64,000 nt of DNA from ZC4RG30 sp039800965 (GTDB lineage: Bacteria; Pseudomonadota; Gammaproteobacteria; Steroidobacterales; Steroidobacteraceae): assembly GCA_039800965.1 (NCBI GenBank), contig JBDLPS010000221.1, positions 1 to 64,000 on the forward strand, in the 5' to 3' direction. Below, one piece after another: positions 17,715-27,161 of this stretch. The notes under the pieces were generated by a model. That model was not told the DNA's origin. It saw only the letters and a list, made by a program, of their open reading frames with translations, and searched no databases. Numbering within the stretch: position 1 is the stretch's first letter; every line of letters begins with the position of its first letter. The translations under genes and the position numbers were made by a program.

Positions 17715-19409
17715 ATGCAGATCCGTCTTCGCATGACAACCCGTTCCTGGTCGATTTTCCGCACCGTGTGGAGTGACGCTGCGTTCGGCGTCGACGCCCG
17801 CATCATACGGTGTGTCGCGGGGCTCGCCCTTGTCCTGCTCGTTGCCGGCTGCGGCGGGGGCGGGACCGGGGGCAGCGCGGCCGCAGGCACTGGCGGTACC
17901 GGCGGCGCGGGAAATTCGGGGAGTTCCGGCAGCACCACGACGTCGGGCATCACTTATACGCCGGGCTTGTTCCTGCCGTATTCGACCTTCGCGGCGCAGT
18001 GTGCTTCACCACGCAGTGGTATCGACCCGCAGACCGGGTTGGCGTTCCCGGATCGTGCCGGCAGCGTGGTGGCGGAAAACCACTGGCTGCGCGCCTGGAC
18101 CCACGATCTCTACCTGTGGTTCGACGAGGTGCCCGACCGCGATCCAGGCGCGACGTCGGCGGTGGCGGCTTATTTCGAGTTGCAGAAGACGACGTCGCTG
18201 CTCGCTTCAGGGCAGGCCAAGGATCGTTTCCACTTCACCTATCCCACCGCGGACTGGGTGTCGTGGTCGCAGTCCGGTGTCGACGCCGGTTACGGCATCA
18301 CCTGGGGAGTGGTCGCGGCTACACCGCCGCGGCGAATCGTCGTGCAGTACACCGAGCCGGATACGCCCGCAGGCTGGGTGTCCGTCGGCCGTGGTGCGGA
18401 AGTCCTGTTCGTGGACGGCGTTGACGTCGTGAACGACAACACCACGGCGGGGGTCGCCAGGATCAACGCGGGGCTCTTCCCCGCGCGCGTGGGTGAATCG
18501 CATTCGATCACCTTGCGGCCGCGGGGCGCGGGGACCAGCTCCACCTACACGTGGATGGCGCAGGCCATCACGCACAACCCGGTGCCGGTGGTCCGCGCCG
18601 TGGATACCGCTGGCGGGCGCATCGGCTACCTGCTGTTCAACGACCATCTCGCCACCGCCGAAAAGGCACTGGTGGATGCGGTGAACCAGCTCAAGGCCGC
18701 ATCCATCCAGGACCTCGTCCTGGACCTTCGCTACAACGGTGGCGGGTACCTCGACATCGCCAACGAGCTGGCCTACATGGTCGCCGGCCCCTCGCAGACG
18801 GCGGGCCGTACCTTCGAGCGCATCCAGTTCAACAGCCAGCATCCCGTCACGGATCCGGTCACCGGCAAGGCCATCGTGCCCGATCCCTTCCTTTCCACGA
18901 CACAGGGGTTCGGGGCGCTTCCCGCAGGCCAGTCCTTGCCGACCCTGGGTCTGTCGCGGCTCTACGTGCTGACGTCACCCGACACCTGCTCGGCCAGCGA
19001 GTCCGTCATCAACGCCTTGCGCGGCATCGGGGTGCAGGTGGTTCAGGTCGGTGGAAACACCTGTGGCAAGCCCTACGGTTTCTACCCGGCCGACAACTGC
19101 GGCACGACCTACTTCTCGATCCAGTTCCGCGGCGTGAACGACGCCGGGTTCGGCGACTATCCGGAAGGATTTTCGGCGACGCGCAAGACGGGCGCCGTGC
19201 AGGCAAACCTGCCTGGTTGCGGCACGCCGGATGATCTGGGGCATGAGCTTGGCGACGTGGCGGAAGGCCAGTTCGCCGCGGCGCTGGCCTATCGCAGCGG
19301 CGCGGCCTGTCCTGCTGTCGTCGCCGGTTCACAGGCGGCGACGCTGCCTGGCGGTCTCGCCGTGAGGGCGGGCCGCCAGCCGTGGCGCCAGAACCGCATC
19401 CTGCGCTAG
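17715..19409 (+). CDS. S41-family serine peptidase lipoprotein
   Basis: This 564-residue protein is a C-terminal-processing-type (S41) peptidase. The ATG chosen gives a signal peptide ending in a lipobox (LVAGC near residue 47) followed by a long Gly/Ser/Thr spacer, so it should be anchored in the outer membrane. A PDZ-like region (GRGAEVLFVDGVDVVND) leads into the catalytic domain: IQDLVLDLRYNGGGYL, the nucleophile region TCSASESVINALRGIG, and GGNTCGKPYGFYP holding the general-base Lys. Several cysteines in the catalytic half (CSAS, TCGK, NCGT, GCGT) suggest disulfides. An alternative in-frame ATG lies at 17733. It is convergent with the dehydrogenase gene, the coding ends overlapping by 4 bp. 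Substrate unknown. Confidence 0.88.
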   Translation: MQIRLRMTTRSWSIFRTVWSDAAFGVDARIIRCVAGLALVLLVAGCGGGGTGGSAAAGTGGTGGAGNSGSSGSTTTSGITYTPGLFLPYSTFAAQCASPRSGIDPQTGLAFPDRAGSVVAENHWLRAWTHDLYLWFDEVPDRDPGATSAVAAYFELQKTTSLLASGQAKDRFHFTYPTADWVSWSQSGVDAGYGITWGVVAATPPRRIVVQYTEPDTPAGWVSVGRGAEVLFVDGVDVVNDNTTAGVARINAGLFPARVGESHSITLRPRGAGTSSTYTWMAQAITHNPVPVVRAVDTAGGRIGYLLFNDHLATAEKALVDAVNQLKAASIQDLVLDLRYNGGGYLDIANELAYMVAGPSQTAGRTFERIQFNSQHPVTDPVTGKAIVPDPFLSTTQGFGALPAGQSLPTLGLSRLYVLTSPDTCSASESVINALRGIGVQVVQVGGNTCGKPYGFYPADNCGTTYFSIQFRGVNDAGFGDYPEGFSATRKTGAVQANLPGCGTPDDLGHELGDVAEGQFAAALAYRSGAACPAVVAGSQAATLPGGLAVRAGRQPWRQNRILR

Positions 19410-20422
19410 GGGTTGATGCTGACGACGACCTTGCCGAAGTGCTTGCCGCCGAGGAAATGTCCGCAGGCCTGTGGCAGTTCCTCGAAGGCGAACACGCTGT
19501 CCACCACGGGGCGGATGCCGGCCACTTCGACGAAGCGCGCCAGTTCCTCGTGCATCTGCCGGCTGCCGACATAGATGCCCTGCAGCCGTACGCTGCTGGC
19601 GATGAGGCTCATCGGCTCGATCGCCGCACCCGGCCCGCTCACGGCGCCGATCACCGCCACCGTGCCGCCCAGGCGCGTCGAGGAGATCGACTTCATGATC
19701 GTCTGCGAGCCGCCGACCTCGACCACCAGGTCCGCGCCCACGCCGCCGGTGAGCCGCTGCACTTCGTTGTCCCAGTCCGGCGTCGTCTTGTAATTGATCG
19801 TGTCGTCAGCACCCAGCGAACGGGCACGGGCGAGCTTCTCGTCGCTGGACGAGGTGATGATGACCCGCGCGCCGGCAGCCTTCGCGAGCTGCAGCGCCCA
19901 GATCGAAACGCCGCCCGTGCCCAGCAGCACGACGGTTTCGCCGGGCTTGATCTGGCCGGCGACGAACAGCGCGTGCCACGCCGTCACGCCTGCGCAGGGC
20001 AGGGTGGAGGCCTGCGCGAAATCCAGATGCGCGGGGCTTTTCACCAGCGCGTGCTCGCCCAGCACGATTTCCTGCGACAGCACGCCGGTGCCGCCGCCGC
20101 CGAGCGCGGTGGACATCTTGGCGCGCGTTGCGCGGCCCTCGACCCAGTCGGGGAAGAAGCTGGTGGCGACCCGGTCGCCGACCTTGAAACGCGTGACGGC
20201 GCTGCCGATTTCCACGATCTCGCCGGCCGCATCGGAGCCGAGCACCAGCGGGTCCTTGCCGGCGAGCGGGTACCAGCCGTTGACGATCATCATGTCGCGG
20301 AAGTTCAGCGCCGCGGCCAGCGGCCGGAGGCGCACGTCCTGGGGCCCGAGGGCGCGCGGTGTTTCTTCGGCCAGCGTCAGGCCCGCAAGCTGTGCCCCTG
20401 CAACGATCCGCCATGCTTTCAT
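19406..20422 (-). CDS. Zinc-independent medium-chain dehydrogenase (quinone oxidoreductase-like)
   Basis: This 338-residue protein is a medium-chain dehydrogenase/reductase of the quinone oxidoreductase group. The GroES-like N-terminal half contains ALNFRDMMIVNGWYP and VLGSDAAGEIVEIGSAV; the catalytic zinc Cys/His set is missing. The NAD(P) Rossmann half begins VVLLGTGGVSIWALQLAKAAG, with ITSSSDEKLARARSLGAD contacting the ribose. The ATG at 20422 gives MKAWRIVAG; a longer open frame upstream is the shadow of the exonuclease. It is divergent from that exonuclease gene with 36 bp between. The substrate is unknown, most likely a quinone or an activated alkene or carbonyl. Confidence 0.87.
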   Translation of the reverse strand: MKAWRIVAGAQLAGLTLAEETPRALGPQDVRLRPLAAALNFRDMMIVNGWYPLAGKDPLVLGSDAAGEIVEIGSAVTRFKVGDRVATSFFPDWVEGRATRAKMSTALGGGGTGVLSQEIVLGEHALVKSPAHLDFAQASTLPCAGVTAWHALFVAGQIKPGETVVLLGTGGVSIWALQLAKAAGARVIITSSSDEKLARARSLGADDTINYKTTPDWDNEVQRLTGGVGADLVVEVGGSQTIMKSISSTRLGGTVAVIGAVSGPGAAIEPMSLIASSVRLQGIYVGSRQMHEELARFVEVAGIRPVVDSVFAFEELPQACGHFLGGKHFGKVVVSINP

Positions 20423-20458
20423 GCTCGATGCTCCATCCAGTCGGTAAAGTGCGCGCCA

Positions 20459-21334
20459 ATGGTCTACCTGATCGATGCCTCCGTCTACGTCTTCCGCGCC
20501 TATTACGCGACGCCGCCCGACTTCGTGGATCCGGACGGAAACCCGGTCCACGCGGTCTATGGCTTTGCGCGATTCCTCGCGGACCTGCTCGCCCGCGCAA
20601 AGCCCGAATACGTCGGCGTCGCCTTCGATGGCGCGCTGGCCACGTCCTTCCGCAACCGCATCTATCCGGCGTACAAGGCTAACCGCGAGCCCGCGCCGGC
20701 GGAGCTGCTGCTGCAATTCGAGCGATGCCGCCAGTTCTGCCACCACCTGGGCCTCGCATGGTTCACGAGCACCGAGTACGAGGCCGATGATCTGGTCGGC
20801 ACGCTCGTGCACCGTGCGCGGGCGGAGGGCCTGCGCACGACGGTGGTCACCCGCGACAAGGACTTCGCGCAGCTGATCGGGCCAGGCGACGTGTACTGGG
20901 ATTTCGCGGCCGATGCGCGCTATCTCCACCGCGACATCGAGGATCGTTTCGGCGTGGCGCCGGAGCGTTATGCCGACTACCTGGCGCTCACTGGGGACGC
21001 CGTCGACAACATCCCCGGTGTGCCGGGCATCGGTCCCAAGACGGCCGCCGTGCTGATGAAGGCCTTCGCTTCGCTCGACGAACTGTATGCGGGCCTCGAT
21101 CGCGTTGCCGACCTGCCGCTGCGCGGTGCCGCAGGCCTGGGCGCGAAGCTCGCGCAGCACCGGGAAGCGGCTTACCTCGCTCGCGAGCTCACGCGCATCC
21201 ATTGCGAGGTGCCGCTCGACGTCGATCGCCACGACCTGCGCCGGCGCCCGCAGGACCGGGAGGGCATGGAGCGGTTCTTCGACACCCAGGGTTTCGGCAC
21301 CCTGCTGCGCAGGCAGGTGGAGCGGCTAGGATAG
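20459..21334 (+). CDS. 5'-3' exonuclease (PolA N-terminal-like)
   Basis: This 291-residue protein is a stand-alone 5'-3' exonuclease/flap endonuclease of the PolA N-terminal family. The PIN-like domain carries the metal-binding acids in LIDASVYVFRAYY, STEYEADDLVGTL and VTRDKDFAQLI, followed by the helix-3-turn-helix LTGDAVDNIPGVPGIGPKTA that grips DNA. There is no polymerase part. It probably removes RNA primers or flaps alongside PolA, as Xni/ExoIX-like proteins do. The start ATG gives MVYLIDAS. The acetyl-CoA synthetase gene follows after 26 bp. Confidence 0.9.
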   Translation: MVYLIDASVYVFRAYYATPPDFVDPDGNPVHAVYGFARFLADLLARAKPEYVGVAFDGALATSFRNRIYPAYKANREPAPAELLLQFERCRQFCHHLGLAWFTSTEYEADDLVGTLVHRARAEGLRTTVVTRDKDFAQLIGPGDVYWDFAADARYLHRDIEDRFGVAPERYADYLALTGDAVDNIPGVPGIGPKTAAVLMKAFASLDELYAGLDRVADLPLRGAAGLGAKLAQHREAAYLARELTRIHCEVPLDVDRHDLRRRPQDREGMERFFDTQGFGTLLRRQVERLG

Positions 21335-21360
21335 GCGGGTCATCCCACGGGGGCTCTTCA

Positions 21361-23319
21361 ATGTCCAGTCCGAGTCTCGAATCCGTCCTGCAGGAGAATC
21401 GTCTCTTCCCGCCTTCGACCCGTTTCGCGGAGGCGGCGGGCCTGGACAGTGCCCGCCTCGAGTCGCTGCATGCGGCGGCGGCACGCGATCCGGTCGGATT
21501 CTGGGGCGACCAGGCGCGCGAGGCGCTTCGTTGGCACAGGCCTTTCACCGAGGTGCTGGATGAATCGGAGGCACCGAACTACCGCTGGTTCGGGGACGGC
21601 CAGCTGAATGTCTCGGTGAACTGCCTGGACGTGCATCTGGAATCACGGGCCGACAAGACGGCGATCATCTTCGAGTCCGAGCCCGGCGATGTCCGACGCC
21701 TCAGCTACCGGGAATTGCATGCCGAGGTCTGCCGCTTCGCCAACGGGCTGAAGTCCCTCGGTGTGCAGGCGGGCGACAGGGTCGTGATCTACCTGCCGCT
21801 GGTGCCCGAGGCGATCGTCGCGATGCAGGCCTGCGCGCGCATCGGCGCGATCCATTCCGTCGTGTTCGGCGGCTTCTCGGCGTTGTCCCTCCGCGACCGC
21901 ATCGAGGACGCCGGCGCCCGCGTTGTCATTACCGCCGACGGTGGCCTGCGCGGTGGAAACGTCGTCGAACTGAAGGTCGCGGCCGACAAGGCCCTGTCTG
22001 AAGGCTGCACGAGCATCGAGAAGGTCGTGGTGCTGCGACATACCGCCCGCGACGTGCCGATGACGGCAGGGCGCGACGTCTGGTGGCAGGACCTCGTGCA
22101 GGGCCACCCCGAGCATTGCGAGCCGGCCTGGGTCGATGCGGAGCACCCCTTGTTCCTGCTCTACACATCCGGTTCCACGGGCAAACCCAAGGGCATCCAG
22201 CACTCCAGTGCGGGCTACCTGCTGGGGGCGAAGCTCAGCACCCAGTGGGTCTTCGACCTCAAGGACGACGATGTCTTCTGGTGCACGGCAGATGTGGGCT
22301 GGATCACCGGCCACAGCTACGTCGCCTATGGACCGCTCGCCAACGGCGCAACGATCGTGCTTTACGAGGGCGGCCCGACCTGGCCGGATGCCGGACGCTT
22401 CTGGCGCATCATCCAGGACCACCGCGTTTCCATCTTCTATACGGCTCCGACGGCGCTGCGCGCGCTGATGAAGCTCGGCGATGACATTCCGGAATCCCAT
22501 GACCTTTCGTCGTTGCGCCTGCTGGGCAGCGTCGGCGAACCGATCAATCCGGAAGCCTGGATGTGGTACCACACCGTGATCGGCAAGGGCCGTTGCCCGA
22601 TCGTCGATACCTGGTGGCAGACGGAAACCGGTGCGATCCTGATTTCGCCGGTACCGGGCGCCATGGCGACCAAGCCCGGCTCCTGCACGCGACCGCTGCC
22701 TGGCATCTTCGCCGACATCGTCGATGACGAAGGCAATGCCGTCACGAACGCGGATGCGGGTGGCTATCTCGTGGTTCGGCGGCCATGGCCTTCGATGCTG
22801 CGCACGATCTGGAACGACAACGAGCGTTACGTCAGCACCTACTGGTCGAAGTTCCAGAACCGTTATTACGTCGCCGGCGACAGCGCACACCGTGATGCCG
22901 ATGGCTATTACTGGATCATGGGCCGCATCGACGACGTGCTGAACGTGTCCGGCCACCGTCTGGGCACCATGGAAGTCGAGTCCGCGCTGGTTGCCCACCA
23001 CCGCGTGGCCGAAGCCGCTGTCGTGGGCAAACCGCATCCGGTGAAGGGTGAGGCAGTGTTCGCCTACGTCGTCTGCCGCGGTGAACGCCCGACGGGCGAC
23101 ACGCGCGCGTTCGTCGAGGAACTGCGTCGGTGGGTCGGTGAGCAGATCGGCGCCATCGCCAAGCCCGACGAGATCCGCTTCGCGGACAACCTGCCCAAGA
23201 CGCGCTCCGGCAAGATCATGCGGCGCCTGCTGCGCACGATCGCGCGTGACGAAGAGATCACGCAGGACATCTCGACGCTCGAGAACCCGGCCATCGTTGA
23301 TCAGCTCAGGGGAAAGTGA
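21361..23319 (+). CDS. acs: Acetyl-CoA synthetase
   Basis: This 652-residue AMP-forming acyl-CoA synthetase matches Acs, which converts acetate, ATP and CoA into acetyl-CoA. Motifs run in order: APNYRWFGDGQLNVSVNCLD near residue 70, P-loop LYTSGSTGKPKG, the Acs-specific CTADVGWITGHSY, VDTWWQTETG with the acyl-pocket Trp, YVAGDSAHRDADGYYWIMGR, and the C-terminal PKTRSGKIMRRLLR whose Lys is the usual acetylation switch. Length and the Trp pocket favour acetate over propionate. The start is the ATG at 21361, 26 bp past the exonuclease stop. The next gene begins 1 base after the stop. Confidence 0.95.
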   Translation: MSSPSLESVLQENRLFPPSTRFAEAAGLDSARLESLHAAAARDPVGFWGDQAREALRWHRPFTEVLDESEAPNYRWFGDGQLNVSVNCLDVHLESRADKTAIIFESEPGDVRRLSYRELHAEVCRFANGLKSLGVQAGDRVVIYLPLVPEAIVAMQACARIGAIHSVVFGGFSALSLRDRIEDAGARVVITADGGLRGGNVVELKVAADKALSEGCTSIEKVVVLRHTARDVPMTAGRDVWWQDLVQGHPEHCEPAWVDAEHPLFLLYTSGSTGKPKGIQHSSAGYLLGAKLSTQWVFDLKDDDVFWCTADVGWITGHSYVAYGPLANGATIVLYEGGPTWPDAGRFWRIIQDHRVSIFYTAPTALRALMKLGDDIPESHDLSSLRLLGSVGEPINPEAWMWYHTVIGKGRCPIVDTWWQTETGAILISPVPGAMATKPGSCTRPLPGIFADIVDDEGNAVTNADAGGYLVVRRPWPSMLRTIWNDNERYVSTYWSKFQNRYYVAGDSAHRDADGYYWIMGRIDDVLNVSGHRLGTMEVESALVAHHRVAEAAVVGKPHPVKGEAVFAYVVCRGERPTGDTRAFVEELRRWVGEQIGAIAKPDEIRFADNLPKTRSGKIMRRLLRTIARDEEITQDISTLENPAIVDQLRGK

Positions 23320-23320
23320 G

Positions 23321-23788
23321 ATGAAAAAGAGGGAATTGTTTCGAGGTGCCCTGTTGCTGGGGGCAGGATTGATTGCACGCGTTCCGGGAGCCGAAGCGGC
23401 CATGTCGCGCGGCGAAACAACGATCGGAATCATCAAGGCGTTTTTCGTCGCCTATACGCGTCGGGATATCGAAGCCTGCATGGCCTGCTTCGACAGCGGG
23501 CCGGAGATATTCGCGTTTGGTTCCGGGCCGGGCGAGAAGCGCTCGGGCAGCGAGGCAATCCGACAGCAGTTGCTGGCGGACTGGGCGCAGACGAAGGAAG
23601 CGCGTCTCGCCGATACCTGGCTTGAGGTGCATCGCGACGCGGCCGTCAGCTGGGTTGCCAGTGACGTCGCGGTGCATGTGGTGACCGCCGAAGGCGCGCA
23701 GGATCTCGCCGCCCGGGCGACCTTCGTCCTGCGCCGACGCGCGAGCAGATGGCGCATCGTGCAGATGCATTTCTCGCTGCCGGTCTGA
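23321..23788 (+). CDS. Exported NTF2/SnoaL-like protein
   Basis: This 155-residue protein has a signal peptide (MKKRELFRGALLLGAGLIAR to AEAAMS) and a SnoaL_3/NTF2-like fold: IIKAFFVAYTRRDIEACMAC, then FDSGPEIFAFGSGPGEKRSG, and WRIVQMHFSLPV at the end. NTF2-like domains form small cone-shaped pockets and cover many functions, so no activity is claimed. It starts one base after the acs stop and overlaps the DctA-type gene by one base (TGATG), so the three genes are probably co-transcribed. Confidence 0.75.
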   Translation: MKKRELFRGALLLGAGLIARVPGAEAAMSRGETTIGIIKAFFVAYTRRDIEACMACFDSGPEIFAFGSGPGEKRSGSEAIRQQLLADWAQTKEARLADTWLEVHRDAAVSWVASDVAVHVVTAEGAQDLAARATFVLRRRASRWRIVQMHFSLPV

Positions 23789-25059
23789 TGCGCGCCTTCC
23801 GCTCGCTCTACGTCCAGGTGCTGCTGGCGATCCTCGTCGGCGTGCTGGTCGGCCACTACGCGCCGGAGCAGGCGGTCGCGCTCAAGCCGCTGGGCGATGC
23901 CTTTGTCAAGCTGATCAAGATGTCGATCGCGCCGGTCATCTTCTGCACCGTCACGCTCGGCATCGCCGGCATGGAGGACCTCAAGAGCGTCGGCCGTACG
24001 GGCCTGTACGCGCTGGGCTACTTCGAGGCCGTGACGACGCTCGCGCTGGTCGTCGGCCTGTGCATCGTGAACTGGGTCGCGCCCGGCGTCGGCATGCATG
24101 TCGATCCGGCATCGCTTGATCCGTCGCGCATCGGGCAGTACGTCGAGAAGGCCGGTCATCAGGGCATCGTGTCCTTCCTGATGGACATCATCCCGGTGAC
24201 CATCTTCGATGCTTTCGCGCGGGGCGACGTGCTGCAGATCCTGTTCGTCGCGCTGCTCTGCGGCTTCGCCCTGCATCTGGCCGCCGGGCGGGCCCGCGTG
24301 CTGCGCGAGGCCATCGAGGGCCTGAACCACGTGGTGTTCGGCATCGTGGGATTCATCATGAAGCTCGCACCTTTCGGCGCGCTGGGTGCGATGGCCTTCA
24401 CCATCGGCTCGCAAGGCATCGTCGCACTGATGCCGCTCGCCGGGCTGATGCTCTGCTTTTACGCGACCTGCCTCGTGTTCGTGTTCGGCGTGCTGGGCAT
24501 CGTGGCGCGCCTGCACGGCTTCCGCATCCTGCCCCTGTTGCGCTACATCAAGGACGAGCTGCTCATCGTGCTTGGCACGTCTTCCTCGGAAAGCGTGCTG
24601 CCCCGGCTCATGGCCAAGCTCGAAGCGCTCGGTTGCCGTCGTTCCACGGTGGGCCTTGTCGTGCCCGCAGGCTATTCGTTCAACCTGGACGGCACCTGCA
24701 TCTATCTCACGATGGCGGCGGTATTCCTCGCGCAGGCCACGGACACGCCGATGACGCTGGGGCAGCAGCTGGTGATGCTGGCCGTGCTGTTGCTGACTTC
24801 CAAGGGAGCCGCCGGGGTGACCGGCAGCGGCTTCATCGTGCTGGCGGGGACCTTGGCTGCCGTGCAAGGCCCCCCCGTCGCGGCCCTTGCGCTGATCCTC
24901 GGCATCGACCGTTTCATGTCCGAGGCCCGTGCCCTCACGAACCTCGTCGGCAATGCCGTGGCGACGCTGGTCGTGGCGCGGTGGACGGGCTCGCTGGAGC
25001 CCGTCCCCGGCCACGCCGTTTTCAGGGCTTCAGGCCCAGTTCCGCCGCAAGCGACGTAG
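23788..25059 (+). CDS. Dicarboxylate/amino acid:cation symporter (DctA-like)
   Basis: This 423-residue membrane protein belongs to the DAACS family (DctA/GltP). The family signatures are plain: KLIKMSIAPVIFCTVTLGI, the serine-rich re-entrant loop LGTSSSESVLPRLM, AGYSFNLDGTCIYL and TSKGAAGVTGSGFIVLAGTL. Eight or so transmembrane helices plus two hairpins fit the fold. Overall it resembles DctA, so C4-dicarboxylates such as succinate or malate are the likely substrates with H+ or Na+ cotransport. Following acs, it suggests a set for using small organic acids. Its last 38 bp overlap the end of the convergent S46 peptidase gene. Confidence 0.92.
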   Translation: MRAFRSLYVQVLLAILVGVLVGHYAPEQAVALKPLGDAFVKLIKMSIAPVIFCTVTLGIAGMEDLKSVGRTGLYALGYFEAVTTLALVVGLCIVNWVAPGVGMHVDPASLDPSRIGQYVEKAGHQGIVSFLMDIIPVTIFDAFARGDVLQILFVALLCGFALHLAAGRARVLREAIEGLNHVVFGIVGFIMKLAPFGALGAMAFTIGSQGIVALMPLAGLMLCFYATCLVFVFGVLGIVARLHGFRILPLLRYIKDELLIVLGTSSSESVLPRLMAKLEALGCRRSTVGLVVPAGYSFNLDGTCIYLTMAAVFLAQATDTPMTLGQQLVMLAVLLLTSKGAAGVTGSGFIVLAGTLAAVQGPPVAALALILGIDRFMSEARALTNLVGNAVATLVVARWTGSLEPVPGHAVFRASGPVPPQAT

Positions 25060-27109
25060 CGCCGTACACCTGGGTGAGCGCCGTGCGGATGATCGCCGGA
25101 TGCACCGCGACCGCGCGGTTCTTCGCGGTGTCGAACCAGTACGAGCCCGAGATCGAGTGGATGTTGCCGTCGAACATCAGGCCCACGATCTCGCCCTTGG
25201 CATTGATGAGGGCGCTGCCCGAGTTGCCGCCGACGATGTCGTTCGTGGTCGACAGGTTGAACGGCGTCTGCATGTCCAGCTGGCCGCGTACCTTCTGCCA
25301 GCTGTCCGGCACGCGGAAAGGCTCTGCACCGGTGGAGCGCTCGAACAGACGGCCAAGGCGCGTGTAGGGCGCGACCATCTGGCCGTTTTCACGCCAGCCC
25401 TGCACCGTGCCGAAGTTCAGCCGCAGCGTGAAGGTGGCGTCCGGTGCCACGCTGGTGCCATAGGCCTTGAAACGGGCGGAGGCGATTTTCTCCGACGCCG
25501 CATCGACCGGCGATTCGACCTCGTCCTCGTACTGGCGGCGGATCGAACGTGCCTGGGCATCGACGAGCACCGCGATGCGGATCATCGGATCCTTCGATGC
25601 GGCGATGGCGGCCGCGCCGCCTTCCCACAGCGCACGCCGCACCGCCGGGTCGCCCAGCTTCGAACCGTCCACCAGTTCCGCCGCCAGCTGCTCCGGCGAG
25701 GCTTCCTTAAGCAGGTTCGCGACCAGCGGATGGTCGGGGCCAAGGAACTCCCGCATGCGCATCAGGCCCATCGAGAGCGTGAGCTTCTCGCGTTCCGGAT
25801 ACACCGGAACGGACGCGAACAGCCGCTGCTGCATCTGCGGCAGGGCCGAATCGGTGAACTCACGCAGGCGGTCTTCGTTCGGCTTCGTCCGTTCCGCTGC
25901 CGCACGCACCAGCCGGCGGGCATGCGTGAACAGGGCGCTATTGAAACCCGCGCCAGACTCGATGAAGGTGTAGGGAAGTTCCAGCTCGCGGCCCCGCGCC
26001 TCGGCCTTGGCGATGACCGACCACGGATCGTTGGCTCCGCCGAGACCGGCGCGCTTGCGCAGCGCCGACTCGTCCGCAGCCTTCTTTGACATCAGTGCCG
26101 GGTCCAGCAAGGCGTCCAGCTGTTTGCGGCGGACCTTGATGCTGTTCTCGAGCGAGGTCAGCGGGTCGGCCACGATCCGCGCGGCTTCGCCGCCGGCCTG
26201 GCCGTGCTCGATGTAACGGCCGCGCAGTTCGGCGGCGCGCAGCAGCCAGAACGGCAGGGATTGCCTCAGGCCCTCGAGCTGCGCGACGGTCAGCAGGCGG
26301 TTGGTCGAGCCGGGGTGGCCCGAGACGAACACCGGTTCGTTCTCGAGTGGGCCATTCCAGTTCACCGGCAGGTGGTTGGGCGTCCTGGCCGGTTTGCCGT
26401 CCTCGTAGGCCCGCAGCACGCTCATGTCGAGGCACCAGCGCGGGAACTGGAAGTTGTCCGGGTCGCCGCCGTAGGCCGCGATGCCTTCCTCCGGCGCGAA
26501 CACCAGGCGCACGTCGCTGTAGCGCTTGTACCGGTACAGGAAGTACTGGCCGCCCTCGTACAGCTTGACCGATTCACAGCGCCGCGGATCCTGCTTGCCG
26601 GCGGCCTGTTCGCAGGCCTGCTCGAGCTGGGTCAGCGCCTTCTTGCGCGCCTTGCCCGCGGCTTCTGCATCCATGCCCTTCGTTGCCGCCGCGACCTTGG
26701 CCGTGATGTCCTCGATGTCGGTCAGCACGTCTGCGTACTGCGTCGGGCAGCGCACCTCTTCCTCGCGGTTGCGCGCAAGGTAGCCGTTCTTGAGGCGATC
26801 CTGCTGCGGCGAGGAGATTTCGGCCAGGCACTGCGCGGAGCAGTGGTGGTTCGTCAGGATCAGTCCTTCCCCCGACACGAACGAGGCCGTGCAGTTGGAC
26901 AGGCGGATCGTCGAGAGACGGGCGTGCTGCAGCCAGGCCGGCGTGATGTCCGCGCCGTACCGCTGCTTGACCACTGACGACGGGAAGTTGTCGTAGGTCC
27001 ACATGCCTTCGTCAGCGACGGCAGGCGGGGTGCCCAGCAGCGGTACCGCCACGGCGGACAGGAGCGCCAGCATCAGGCGCGTGGCAAAAGGTCGAAGGGT
27101 CATGTCCAT
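25022..27109 (-). CDS. S46 dipeptidyl-peptidase (DPP7/DPP11 type)
   Basis: This 695-residue periplasmic protein belongs to peptidase family S46, which clips dipeptides from peptide N-termini. A signal peptide ends near AVADEG, and the mature protein starts with the family-typical GMWTYDNFP. The catalytic His is in LILTNHHC, the Asp in GGDPDNFQFPRW and the nucleophilic Ser in DIVGGNSGSALINAKGE; LMFDGNIHSISGSYWFD surrounds the S1 pocket. The helical cap domain (about 280-560) is normal in size. The S1 residue that separates DPP7 from DPP11 specificity cannot be decided without alignment. Such enzymes are widespread in Xanthomonadales and Bacteroidetes that live on protein. Confidence 0.95.
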   Translation of the reverse strand: MDMTLRPFATRLMLALLSAVAVPLLGTPPAVADEGMWTYDNFPSSVVKQRYGADITPAWLQHARLSTIRLSNCTASFVSGEGLILTNHHCSAQCLAEISSPQQDRLKNGYLARNREEEVRCPTQYADVLTDIEDITAKVAAATKGMDAEAAGKARKKALTQLEQACEQAAGKQDPRRCESVKLYEGGQYFLYRYKRYSDVRLVFAPEEGIAAYGGDPDNFQFPRWCLDMSVLRAYEDGKPARTPNHLPVNWNGPLENEPVFVSGHPGSTNRLLTVAQLEGLRQSLPFWLLRAAELRGRYIEHGQAGGEAARIVADPLTSLENSIKVRRKQLDALLDPALMSKKAADESALRKRAGLGGANDPWSVIAKAEARGRELELPYTFIESGAGFNSALFTHARRLVRAAAERTKPNEDRLREFTDSALPQMQQRLFASVPVYPEREKLTLSMGLMRMREFLGPDHPLVANLLKEASPEQLAAELVDGSKLGDPAVRRALWEGGAAAIAASKDPMIRIAVLVDAQARSIRRQYEDEVESPVDAASEKIASARFKAYGTSVAPDATFTLRLNFGTVQGWRENGQMVAPYTRLGRLFERSTGAEPFRVPDSWQKVRGQLDMQTPFNLSTTNDIVGGNSGSALINAKGEIVGLMFDGNIHSISGSYWFDTAKNRAVAVHPAIIRTALTQVYGATSLAAELGLKP

Positions 27110-27161
27110 TGTCTCCCTGGGGATCGGATCAAGCGGCCGTTTTTAGCGAATGCGGGTCTGT

